DNA from: Azolla caroliniana
Taxonomy: Eukaryota > Polypodiophyta
Direction: 5' to 3'
Assembly: GCA_043228905.1 (NCBI GenBank)
Contig: JBHGNT010000055.1
Location: 109,371-173,370 of the forward strand
Length of the DNA: 64,000 nucleotides
In this document: in pieces, positions 44,844 through 57,106 of the stretch
Numbering within the stretch: the first letter of the stretch is position 1
Layout of the letters: each line of letters starts with the position of its first letter
Notes under the pieces: model-generated
Database searches by the model: none
What the model was told of the DNA's origin: nothing
Seen by the model: the letters and a program-made list of their open reading frames with translations, nothing else
Program-made: the position numbers and the translations under genes

Positions 44844-46575
44844 TGCTGTTTTTTGCCTACAAATAAACCTTGGTTTAGACCATTCTTGATTGCTATTGAG
44901 ATTGTTCTGTACACCAAAATGTACTTTTTTTAGAATTCAAGGGAAAATGAATGGATTTTTCCGAAAGAAGTATACCTTTAGTGTAATTGGAATCTAAGTA
45001 ATTACTGGTCTCACATACTAAAACGTTAGGATATAAAAGAAAACAATTGTTGTCTCATTTTAGTTCAGCCAAGGATTTTGTTTGCCGCTTGGTTCAAAGC
45101 TTGTGATTAATTCATTTGCAATTTTGTTCTGTTCTCCTTTCTTTTCTACCCGTTATGTGTACCAAAATTTTACTTGTTTCGTCAAGTACAACTGTGATCG
45201 GCTGTATTTATTTTCTTTTAAGCTATTTACCAGACTGTAACACATTTCCCGAGACTCCTAAGAAGTGTATTTGTTATTGTCCGCATATGTTAGAATTAAT
45301 GAAGTTGTTTCCTTTCCTCAGAGGGGATAAAATCTTGCCTAAGTGGTGCTCCTTCATAATGGCTTTCATGAAGACTTGAAAATGAGAACCTATATTGGTA
45401 TTGCATCACAAATGCTAAATGATTTAATCGCATCCTTCTTTATTTCAGAGTAGGATATAGATATTGCCTCAAGGCTTTTGGGGCCTAACATGAATCCTCT
45501 ATTTTCTTAGGTATTGAATGATTAATGCTGTTGAAGGTTGCCATTCTAAAGGTGTCATGATACTCATACCTGTTTGGTGGTTCTAAACCAATATTGCAAT
45601 TTCATTTAAAAGATTGTATTATGGAAGTTTGTTTGGTGAGGGTTAGAGCAAAAACCTTCTCTCATTAGAAGGTTAATATATTCTTTCCCTCTCTTTGAGG
45701 TGTAGGAGATGTATAGAAAGACGTGCTTTCATTGTTAGATAAGATGTGTTTTTCCTATAGGTTCTTTAGTGCTCTTAAACCATGAATGGGCTTGAATAGT
45801 TTTGAGTTTGGCTTAGTTTTAATCATCATTTATCCAGTAAGAATGCTTGCACTGAGCAACATTGTAGATACTTGAATTCAAAAAGTGAGATGATAATAGT
45901 AATCATGTCATTAAACTGTGTTACCTTCGTTAACTAGCTTTCAACCGTGTTCTCCATGGCAATTCACACTGCATGATATGCATAGTGTTACCAAACGTTA
46001 ATTGAAGCACACCTTCAAACATGTGAAAATTCAATATAAATGTAAGACATGCACATATCAAACCTAGATGGCAAAAAGCCGTTTCATATCATTAAAATGT
46101 GCATTGAGTCTGCTGATTTGAATCATATGCAATGTTAGAACTTGTCTAATTATGAAACGTAAATTACAAAGTTTTCTTGTGAGTAGGGTAAAAAGGGTCA
46201 AAGATTGAGGAATGAAGGCAAGCATATGTTACAATAGGATGCATTGTGTTGTGATTGGTGGAAGGACAAGTGGGAATGTTATAATACACCTCCATACTTG
46301 GAAAATCTATTTAGATAACAGAAACCAACCTTATTGTCTAGAATGCCTATACAAGCATTTTTTGTCGAGGGTTTAGCTAAAATAAAATGCAAATGATTGA
46401 GAATTCTATAATGCAAACCAACTTCATTATAAAATTACTTCTTGAATCTATGTATCGTTTATATGGAGAAACCGTTGCATTGCATTTCCTTCGTTGCTCA
46501 AGTATAGACACTTAAGGAACATACTGAATGCAATAAGGAAAAATACTGAATGCAATAAAGCACAAGCACAATCAT
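44844..46575. other. FTSZ1 3' region and intergenic DNA
   Basis: AT-rich with scattered stops in all frames. The first few hundred bases would hold the FTSZ1 3' untranslated region. Near 46518-46560 a short unit, atactgaatgcaataa, occurs twice just downstream of the tRNA gene on its strand. Confidence 0.5.
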
Positions 46576-46646
46576 TGCACTGGCCGGGAATCGAACCCGG
46601 GTCTGTACCGTGGCAGGGTACTATTCTACCACTAGACCACCAGTGC
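46576..46646 (-). tRNA. tRNA-Gly (GCC)
   Basis: 71 nt, no intron. On the minus strand the acceptor stem GCACTGG pairs perfectly with CCAGTGC. The D-arm/A box is TGGTCTAGTGGTAGAA, the anticodon loop CTGCCAC has anticodon GCC (46612-46614), and the T arm/B box is GGTTCGATTCC. The discriminator base is A, and CCA is not encoded, as in nuclear plant tRNAs. RNA polymerase III would use the internal boxes. It reads GGC/GGU glycine codons. No strong T-run terminator lies within the first 20 bases after the gene. Confidence 0.97.
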
Positions 46647-49600
46647 TATATGAATATGTCAAGTTTAAATAAGCAATATAATCCATATAAATTGCCTACA
46701 CTGAGCAACGCCAAGAGTGCGTGGAGTACTTGGCATGGGGAATGTGGCAACAGCCAATCCAATCCTACTACATGAATAATAATTGTAAAAGAGACACGCC
46801 TTTCAAAACTCACAATACTATATGACGGATTTACTAAAATAGCTTTATAGCTTCCCATCCAATCATTTTGTTTGTTTCTTCAGAATTAATAAGGAAGCGA
46901 TGTAAAAGAGACGAACTCATTTGTCTGAAGAGGAAGAAACAATTGTTTCCCTTCGCTTATATATTAGTTACATACATGTGTCGCCCACTACTATTGCCAA
47001 AGTTTACCTACTCCCACAAGAGCAAGAAGTAGAGAACCGTTTGGATATGGTGCATTGGTGTGTTGGATACACTGATGTGTCATGTAGTTCAGCAAAAACA
47101 AGATGTGGTATATGTTACAAATGTTTGAGAACCTAATAGCTTACCATCAGGCTAACTAAATTAGGATGATGAAAATGAACAAATTTGGAATGGAACAACA
47201 TCAAGCCTCAATAATTTGTATTCATGAGTGACAACACTAAGAACAGGAAGAGATTAAAACTCTATAATACATCCTACATTAATGGAGGAGGTGGTTAATA
47301 TGTTGTTGTCAGGCTCACATAATGCAAAGTTAATGAAAGTCTCTATTTTATTCACAAAGACATATTATAAACAGTTGAGGGCCAAATGATCGATATGCCA
47401 ACGATAATAAAAATTGATTGTACAAAAATTGAACAAGAAATATAAATAGAGGCTGGAAAGGCTTTTAAATATTGTATCATTAAACGAGGGTAAATACCAA
47501 ATTGAGATATTATATAGGAAAGAAGAATCCTATGGTGTGCCAACGTTTGCAATGGCACGTAAATAGACAATGTAACATGTCATGTCAACACGCTATTGCT
47601 TCCTTTTCTACACTCTCAACAACACACTACCGACATATTCACACACTTAAGGAAAAACAAATAATGGACATTGTGCACAAGTAGTAGCATGCCAGCCACT
47701 ATATGTTAATTAAAGGGAAAAGTGGTTGCCTCTATGCAATTTATACAATGACTAGCATTGAATTGTACAAGGAAACTTTAACTAGAAAAGTTAAGTAATA
47801 CCACCATTACCTTGAAACCAACATGTCCTCGTGGGCCCTATGAAAATAGAGGATTGACTCAACATGATGAGCTTTATGATTAAATAGAGTGGATAGAGAT
47901 CAACTCGGAGAATTAATAATTGTAAATGTTGTTGTTGAATTCAGAACTAGCTAGATAATGTCCAAACCAGATAATATCCCAAAAAACTTTGCCTCCTTTG
48001 TATTAAAAGGCAATTCCATCCTTACCAACACTTGGGCTATTGAAAGTGACATTGTTTCTTGTTTGTATTGCCTTTTACTATAGAAGTAGTGTCAGTCATG
48101 GATGCTTCCATATTCTATCTTTGATTGCATAAAGTGAGTTTGTAAAGCCATCTTTCACAACTACCACATCATTATTGAGTATCATTATTTTTGTCCCAAA
48201 GATAAAATTTTGATGGCATCTAGATATATACTTAAATTCCAACAATTCATGCAAACCTTTTGTCATGTCATTCAAGGATGGAGTGACAATTTTTTGCAGC
48301 CACAAATCACACATTCGGTTTCATGTTTCTGTTGGTTAATATTGCATACAATCATATCTTGTCTTTTTAAGGATAGGGGGGGGGGGGCATGTCACATGGC
48401 ATTAGTTGTAAGCTGAGCTCATGTTGCATATTCATGCATGAAGCACCATATACTCGTTAGTGTGTTACGTTGAGATTGATATTCAAAGATGACACAACTA
48501 AGTTTGGATTTAGTATAAACCATACATGGGCTAAGAGATTGCAAAATCAAAAACTTCAGGTAGTTTAATTAGATAAAAAGAAAGTACGGTTTCCAAATGG
48601 AGGCATAATGTACAGAAATCTAGTATGGTATATGCTATGCAATAGCTTGAGAAAATATAACCAAGAGTAAAATGTAAACTTATCTGGGTTTTGGAGTTTG
48701 GAGTCTAGACTAACCGAGTATTTTTGGGCAGTCAATGGTCATGGCATTTTGCACATCATGGGAGCAAGCAACAATGTAGACTCTAGAGGGGAGAATTCGC
48801 TTCCCAAGTATTTTGCATTTGAGTCTCCACCCCCCAAAGAAACAAAACAATAGGTTCTTGATGGAACGACCATCACACCATCACAATAAGGATACAATAT
48901 GGTACATAAGCTGATGCTTTGTTGTTGGTCATCGAAAGAAAGTATGTACGAGGAAATTATTATTTGTTTTTAATATACGAATGATTAGATATTAAAAGTA
49001 AGCAAGCATTGAGGGGCACCCATCCTTTCTCTCTCCGAGTCCACGTACGTACTTACTAACTTCTAACTGACACCATACATACATATTACGGCCCCGGGGA
49101 TGCCTGCCCCCACACAGCCCATGCCCAGGCATGTGCCACATAATAAACCAACCACCACAATTTCATACTAAACCCATCGCCACAATTTCATACTATGTAT
49201 TCGTATTACCTACCCCCCACGGCCCACTACTTACTTCATTTTATTATATTTCACAATTCCCTCCCTCCCTCCCTCCCTCCCATAACAAAACGAACACCCA
49301 CATACATACATATGTACATACTTAAAAGAGTGGACAGGAGGGGCCAGGGCCAGGGCCAGAACAGAGCTGAGCTGAGGTTACAAGCGTCCGTCCAAAGTAG
49401 GTCCGGTCCGATTCCTAAGGAGAGAAGACTAGGCAGCCCAGTGATCATCTTTGATTCACAAAGAGGTTCCAACTCCAAGGGAAAAATCTGCGCAGCAGCA
49501 CATAATAACACATTGAAGCCCAACCAACATGACACAGTACTCATTTGAAGACGTTAAAGTATTAAACCTAATTAGCTGCTGCTAACGAATACGTACTACT

Positions 49601-51191
49601 AGTAATTATTCAGCCTTTTGCATAACAAACAGAAGATCTTCCCGAACCATCCTACCCTACTCTACACATATACATAATCCATTCCTTTACCTACCTACCT
49701 ACCTACCTACCTATCTATAGAATATGTACATATATATATGTGTGTGTATGTGTGCGTTATTTAAAAGCTAAAAAACACGTAGGACGCTGGAAAGTGGGTT
49801 GTGTCACGTTAGTCGCTAAGGGCAAGCAAGTAGAGAATAGAGATGGGTGTTTTTCCTACTTCTATATATGCCTGGTTTAAGACCGACATTCCTGATACCA
49901 TCAAATTGCTGTGAAGAGCCGAACATACATGAATAATCTCCACCTTTGGATCTCGGAAGAAGATCCGGTTCAGTCTGTAATAATGAGAGTAGTAGTAGGG
50001 CTCACGCTTGTTACTGAATAATCCTGGTACGAATCCTATGATAAGTTTGGGTGGAATTGTGTAGGAATATTTATAGCTCATCCATCATAGGTAAAGCTAC
50101 TTGCCAGGCCTCTTTGTTTAGAGGATTTGCACTCTTGTCATTAGTACAGCCAGTCGTCTTTGTTTGGAGGACAATTTCTAATTAATTGCCCTCGGACCAA
50201 CCTGTGGCACTGGCAACATAGGAATGATATTTGCTCATCCATCCCCTCCCTCCCTCCCCCATTCTACATGACACACAAGCTGTACATACTGATGCAGCTC
50301 ATACGAAAGAAAGAAAGCACACACGCTATGCTGGCCTCATATTTTGGGAACTTAAGGTCGGGGGGGGGGGGTGGGGTATCTTGCCGTAGGTATATCTGTA
50401 TGTATGTATGTATGTACTTTGGGTTTAGGGAGTTTTAGGAGTGGGCCGACGGTATTTCCTTCTCACTTGACGTCATGTCCAATGATTTAAATAGCTGGAA
50501 AGCTTTAGAAACGCCCACCCCTAGGCATTTAACCAGGCACTAGTCGATTTTGTTTCCAATGAGAGAGAAGCGAGGCACTATATTGATCGACCGACGCCTA
50601 ATTAGAGACGTATGTGGCAGTGTACACAAAGTTGTATGAATGCAGAGGGGAAACAGGCAATCATATTATTTATGCCTGCAGTGGAAAGGGTTGAGACGAT
50701 AGGAAGAACGAAAAAGGATTAGAAAGACATTTGCCTGGAACAAGAAGCAATAAATCATTATAATAATTAAAGCGAAAGGACTAGTTTTGGTCTATTAGGG
50801 ATACATGACGATTGAGTTGTATATTGTATGTATGTATGTATGTAAGTAATGTATGTAAATGTATGTATGTTGATCAAGACAATGATGACAAATACATACA
50901 CTGAATCTTATTAATTAGCCCCAATTAGGACGAATAATAACGAATGAATTAGGCTGAAAGCCATTGATGACTCTCCCCCCAGGCCCAAGGGGCAACTTAT
51001 ACTACTCTGATAGTAGCTAGAAGTGTGACATTGTACAGGTCAATATTAATAAATAAATAAATATATAGAAAGAGTTGCTCTCTAAATTAGAGATCTTCAC
51101 TTAATAAAACTGAACGGCCTGAGGAGTACTGTAACTAAGGTTTTCTCTTGGATTGCTGCTACTACTGTGGCTATTGATTTGCAACCTGTTT
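46647..51191. other. Long intergenic region with microsatellites
   Basis: No gene recognised over 4.5 kb. Simple repeats are a G11-type run near 48377-48388, (CCCT)n at about 49260-49281, (CCTA)n at 49690-49711, a G run near 50360-50371, (GTAT)n at 50396-50415 and (TGTA)n at 50825-50848. Small frames such as 49195-49548 arise from these repeats. The last 300-400 bp would be the 3' untranslated region of the trihelix gene, which lies on the minus strand. Confidence 0.5.
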
Positions 51192-52376
51192 TTATCGCAG
51201 AACAGAGGACATGAAAGACGAAGAATTAGGCAATGGTGCAAGAGTAGTAACTGAAGGCGTAACAGAATTAGTCGGTGTAGTATTATTGATGGCTGGTACT
51301 CCGGGAGCTTTTTGATCGTTGCCGTTAACTACTGTCGTTGGATCTTCTTCTTCTTCTTCTTCTTCTTCTTCTTCTTCTTCTTCTTCTTCTTCTGTGACAT
51401 GACTGCTCGAGATATTTGTAGCTGCTATTGTCGACAGATCCATTATACCAGCATCGCCAATCACATCCCCTGATATTGGGGGCTCATTATAAGGCTCAGG
51501 AGGTACATGACTTATCGTATTATTATTATTATTATTAGTAGTAATAATAGTAGTAGTAGTGGTCAGTGCTGCTGTTGAATAATGAATCGGCTTCCTGTAG
51601 AGTGCATCCAATTCATGGAAATAAGGGCAAGTCTTGGCGTTCTCAGGTCGCTTCTTGTTGCTCTCCCTCGCTCTCTTGAAGTACTTATTGATGTTCTCCC
51701 ACTTCTCCTTGCATCTCTTGGCATTCCGGTTGGGATACCCCATTCCCGCCATACTCTTGGAGATGTCCTCCCACAGAGGAGCTTTTGGGGCCCCAGCCTC
51801 ATTGAATTTGGCTTGCATGTCACTGTGTAGTTTGATGAGTGCAAGCACCTCCGCCTTATGCCATCTCTGGCTGCCATTCATGTTTGATGGATCCGATGGT
51901 TGCTCACTGCAGCTCCTCCTCCTAAGCACCTGATCTTCACCCCATGAAGACGTCGCCCTCATAATATCCGTTGATAATGGCTCCTGCAGGGAAGGGGAAC
52001 GGATGGCAGTCGGCGTGGTAGAGCCATGAGAAGACATTTGAGATTTTCTTGGGAGAACAACACTGTGCAGAGGCAGGGCACTCTGCACAGGTTTTGCGGC
52101 AATGGGCACTGCATTTGCAGTAGTAGTAGTAGTAGTAGTGGTGGTGGTGGTGGTGGTGGTGGTGATGGCCGGCGAAGGCATACATACCATGGGGCTAGCT
52201 GGTAGCTCTACTATATCCTCCTCCTCCTCCTCCTCCTCCTCCTCATGGCTTGTATTTGCGGGTGGTGCTGAAGATAGAAATGGTACGAGAGCAGCAGCCG
52301 CAGCAGCAGTAGCTGATTCCAGGGGAGCCGGCGTATTGTAATTGTAATTGTAGTTGTAGTAGGGAGCTTGTGCGCT

Positions 52377-52407
<31 letters not shown>

Positions 52408-54400
52408 CTGCCGCAGCAGCTGTGGAGGAAGTGAATGAGCGCAGCATCACGGCTGGCAGCCGATGTCCTGTCTCGTGCCCTCAGCTCATTGTCCAGGCTC
52501 ATCCTGGCCATCTCCTGATGCCTCCACCTCTCCTCTCGTAAGGCGCGATCCCTGTCCCTTCTTTCTAGAGCTTCCAGGAACCTCTGCTGCATCTGCTCCT
52601 GCCTGTCCAACACTTTCGTCAGCAACCGCTCCAACAATCCGGCCATGGCCCTGTACCTTCTGCTGCTGTTGCTGGAGGAGGCCTTGGCGATCTTCTCCCT
52701 GTTCTGCTCATCATCATCACGACCAGAGGTGCGGGCACCTGCATATGGCGGTCCACCATTCCTCTTCCTCTTCCTCTTGCTCTTGCTCTTGCTCTTGCTC
52801 TTCTGTACAACAGCAGGCCCCCGTGGATCCGAATAAGTATTACCGGGTAGCATAACGTCTTCCTTATCACTAGTATCCCACCCATTATTATTCTCCTCCT
52901 CCTCCTCCTCCTCCTCCTCCTCCTCATTATTGTCGTCAGAAGTCGTGGATGATTCAGTAGACAGGTCAAGGAGCTGGTTAGCTAGTGCTGCAGTAGCCCT
53001 ATGATTCAACAAAACGCCCGATGTACTTGCAGTAATCTTTCCATTATTGTTATTCCTAAACGCATTAATGCTTTTGCCAACATGAATGGGCCTTGGATTA
53101 CTGTTATTATTACTATCCGGAGTGTGAGTGTTAGCTGTAATCACATGGGCATCGGCAGCATTACCATTAATTTGGTTGTTACTAGTGCAGGCGCTTATAA
53201 CCGACACATTGTTGTTATTATTTGTGGACATAGCAGTAATAACAGTAGCAGTTTTAGTAGCGTGATCTTGTCTATATAATGCTTCAAGGTGAGTGAAGAA
53301 TCGGTACGCTTTCCCATCTTGCCTCTTCTTGTTCTGCCCACCGCCCTTCATCGTCTGCCCTTCTAATTTGCTTCGCTTGTAATACTTGTTCACGTTCTCG
53401 AATTTCTCCTTGCACTTCTTGCCACCCCTTATCTGATAGCCTAGCTCCCCTAGCTTCCTGTCTCGCAAATGCCAATTTTTAAAGTTCTGAATTAAAAATG
53501 ATTCATTCTTCAATTGTTTTAACTTTTGGGTTAGAGTGAGTTGAATTGTGTAAGGCCGTCAGTTATTGTATTGGTTTACAGTTGATTTCCATACCGCATA
53601 ATTATATCCTTAGGCTACAAGTAAGTAACTATTGGTATAATATGTTTAGTTCATAAAAAAAATCTACACGATTGAATGATTATGTAAACCTTTTAGATAC
53701 ATGATATATGTACACATAAAATCTATGTAGTTGTAGTTGTATTTTGGGAGGCTGCTATATGAGGCCCGTTTGGGATCAACTACATCGTCAAGGATTCGCT
53801 TATATATATATATATATATGTGCGCACGCGTAGGAGATGTCGTTAGTCAGGAGATCTGTGATCCTTTACGTCGGATTGAATAGATGTTAAGTATTCAGAA
53901 GCAGAGGAGATAATTTATGATGGGTTGGGTTGTAGCGATTAAGGGAATTTGGGTTTTGTGATTAGCTATGATTACAGGATTGTGGTTAGGTTTGCTGATA
54001 ATGGAAAATGGTGTCATACCTGGACACCTCCTCCCATAGCGGATGTTTGAGGTTGGAATCTCGGAAGGAGGAGTCCATCTCCTGCCGGATCTTCAAAAGG
54101 GCGACTGTCTCTTGGCTAGGCCATCTCATCCCTGCCACTGAAGATCCTGCACCGCCAGACCCATCGCGATCTGCAGTCTGGATCGATTCTAATTGCAGGT
54201 CCGCCAGACCCTGCTGTAATTGGCCATCATCCGACGACATAATCCCGGCGAACGCTGACTGCTGATTAGTCTGCGGCCCTGAAATCGCCTGTATACTGAT
54301 AATTAAGTATAGGGTGCATTAACCATGAAGTATGTATATATTGTATGTAACTGCTGAGGTTTAAGGAGTAATTAGTTACCTGCACAGTATCGGGGTTCAT
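51192..54400 (-). CDS. GT-2-type trihelix transcription factor
   Basis: Three exons on the minus strand: 54400-54380, 54288-54020 and 53457-51192, 2556 nt, 851 residues. The second junction joins LWEEVSR to KLGELGYQIRG inside the first trihelix, with donor CAG|GTATGA and acceptor ACAG|GAAG. The 7-codon first exon (MNPDTVQ) is inferred from a good donor and acceptor; translation could instead start at ATG 54240. Trihelix 1 spans about residues 62-131 (RWPSQETVALL, KKCKEKFENVNKYYKRS) and trihelix 2 about 625-715 (RWHKAEVLALIKLH, KRCKEKWENINKYFKRA). Two trihelix domains mark the GT-2/GTL1/PTL clade of nuclear GT-element-binding factors. Between them a charged helix (LERLLTKVLDRQEQMQQRF) matches the central helix of that clade. 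A basic stretch (KSKSKSKSKRKRKRN) is a likely nuclear signal. Long homopolymer runs of Glu, Thr, Asn and Gly-Ser come from in-frame microsatellites. The exact family member is not assigned. Confidence 0.93.
53800..53820. repeat. (TA)n in trihelix intron 2
   Basis: About ten TA units within the 562-bp second intron (53458-54019), followed by tgtgcgcacgcg. Confidence 0.85.
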
Positions 54401-55249
54401 ATTGTCCTTATTAATCGTATTGATAATGGGATCAGTGCTGTCATATTATTGCTAGCACTATTAAGCATCACGAGGAGTAAATTGCTGCTTTCGATTGCTT
54501 GAATTAATTAAGTATCATCACTGATAAACATATATATCCATGCTAAATGATGAACTGACAGATCAGCAATGTAATGAATTGATCAAGTTCATTCACGTCT
54601 GCCAAATTAGAATGATATAATGTGGTCTTGCTCCTCAAATGGTAGCTCATAATTAGAGATAGATAATAGTTAGGCCAAGATAATAATTTGTGAGGAGAAT
54701 AATGGATTGAATAAATATTATTGACTTGTAAAAGATTAATGATAATAGTAATGACAAAGTAGTGAAACTATAAAAAATGGGTCCCAGAGGGAGGAAAGAG
54801 AAAGACATTTACATATATATATATATACAAATAAATAATAGCTGGCAGTTACATTGGGATGGGTACCATGGTAAAAGGGGAGTAGGGGGCCAGGACTCAG
54901 GAGGAGGCATCTATTATGTACATACATATACATACAAAACAAATCCTCCCATAAAAATAAAAAACATATGTACATACATACATACATACACAGAGCTGCT
55001 GCTGTTGGCAATTATTTCACAAGTAAAAAAGAAAGATGTGCGGTTTCATGAAGAGTTAGTCATTCAGTCGATGCTATGGCATGCATGCATATATTTGTTA
55101 TGTAGTCTATTTAGAGAAGGCGGCTAACTCGATTTTATTTATTTTTTGTTAAAAATAATAATAAAATATCTATATAATATTCCCTTTTTTTCTTTTTGTT
55201 TAATTAATGATCATAATAAAAAAGCGAGCAAATTCTTCCTTTACATTAC

Positions 55250-55294
<45 letters not shown>

Positions 55295-57106
55295 TTCAAC
55301 TCCCCATTTGCAGCATGCATCATCGTCGTTCTCCTACCCTTTACTGCTCTTGCTACTACATACTCATTCAGCGCCTTTCCATTGTAGAGACTCGAGAGGT
55401 CGTGGTGGGTCAATTTGTCTTCCTTCTTTTATGTAAATACTACTCCATTATTATGTACATAATTAAAATAGGAGTGATTGGTTTACACGTCCTAGGGGGG
55501 AGAGGGGGAGAGAGAGAGAACAAAAGTTTAAGAGATGAGACATTATGATGACATTACCAGAATATATTTCATCCCATATATAATTTTTACTTCCTTCTCT
55601 TGGCATCTACCAAAATGCCCTGCCCCTCCCATTGAATCCTCCCCCATTTATTTTTATATTTTTGGGAGGGGGAAAGGGGACGTGTGTGGCTGTTTTGTTT
55701 TTTTGGTTTGTGTTTTTTTTTAAACATTGACTATCTACTTACACCAACCAACCAACAAACTTTCCTTTTGCTTTTCTCCTTCATCACATGGCCATGGAGG
55801 CCCCTCGGCACTCGATAAATCTAGGAAGATGACAAATTAGGTGTGTCGTGCTCCCCTCACTCACTGATGATTAAAAGTCTTCGAAATTGAAAATGTGCAA
55901 ATGCACAAGTTAAGTGAAAGAAATGTTTTATTTTAACGTTTTCTTCAGTTTAGTCTTATGGTTAAGAAACAACATGTTGGATCACAAATAATGGTTCTCT
56001 CTCTTTTTTATTGCTTGTGATGAAGGGTCCACTATGGATACTTCGCTCCATAAGAATTCCTACCCACACAATTACATTGGTATTGTCTTCAACCCCAAAC
56101 TTTTTATATCCATATACCTATCTATCGTTTATGTTTGTTTATTTATTTATTTGGTTTATATCATAGTTATTGTATACACATTGACTTAAAGTTGTTTGAT
56201 TGGTATTCACTTGTACACAATTGGATGAATGACTAAGAATCCTACAACATACGATCCTAAAATCATCAACCATCGTTAGTTTATGCGTCTTCCATCTCCA
56301 CGCTACTTATAAGCTCTCTTCTTTAAATAACATCACTTTGTACATGATGGAATAAAAGGTTTGATTTATCAACTCAACATGCGAGTGATCCCATGGATTT
56401 ATATGTGGTTGTTGCTCGGAGATATACGATTGTCTTGACTCTTGAGATTGTCCCATGCCTTTCTAAATTTATGTCCTTTTGATATGAAGAATTACACAAA
56501 TTCTTAACTAAATGAATGGCCAAAACCTCATATGTCAAGAAAGAATTTGCAGGACCTTGATTTCTTGGAGATTAAGGTTGAATATATTTATTTAGAGTAC
56601 CTAAATGGATTCAATTCATCGGTGCAATATTGCGAGTCAAGTTTGTAAGAGAAGATGGCCTCAAAGAATCCTTTGCACTTTTACAATGAGACTATAAAAT
56701 ATCCAAAAAAGAATATACTCCATTAGTTATAATGTACACAACTTAGATCCCTTTATCGAGTAGTCCTTGCCTAAATTATCCTATCATTCATGAGCGATCT
56801 CACTTCTTTATCTTACACTTTCACACGTGTCTCTAGCCAATCTTTCATGCACATCACCTGCATTCAATATCCTACATGTCATCTTGTTCACGCCCCTCTT
56901 TCAACTAATGGGAGGGGGGAACAACCATTTGGGTACTACATACTGCCATCATATATCCATTCCATTTGTTGTAGCCATCTGTGTAGTACACCAATGTTTG
57001 CTAAAATTCAGCCTCATTAGTAACTCCGAAACATCATTAGTTCCATCAATCTTCTCATATTGTGCTCTCAATGTATAATTTATTAGTGTGTGCCATATTA
57101 GCTTAA
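54401..57106. other. Upstream region of the trihelix gene
   Basis: AT-rich with no gene recognised. It contains a (TA)n run near 54810-54826, (CATA)n near 54970-54990, the hexanucleotide tract at 55248-55293, and pyrimidine/purine-rich stretches near 55320-55520. The right part (55900-57100) is featureless AT-rich DNA that may include the 3' end of the LINE that follows. Confidence 0.5.
55248..55293. repeat. (ACATAT)n hexanucleotide repeat
   Basis: About seven to eight tandem units of acatat. Confidence 0.93.

Noticed and set aside
51934-52969. Alternative frames rich in Val, His, Arg or Ser opposite or within the trihelix gene
   Set aside because: Shadow frames of the in-frame trinucleotide repeats of the real coding sequence.
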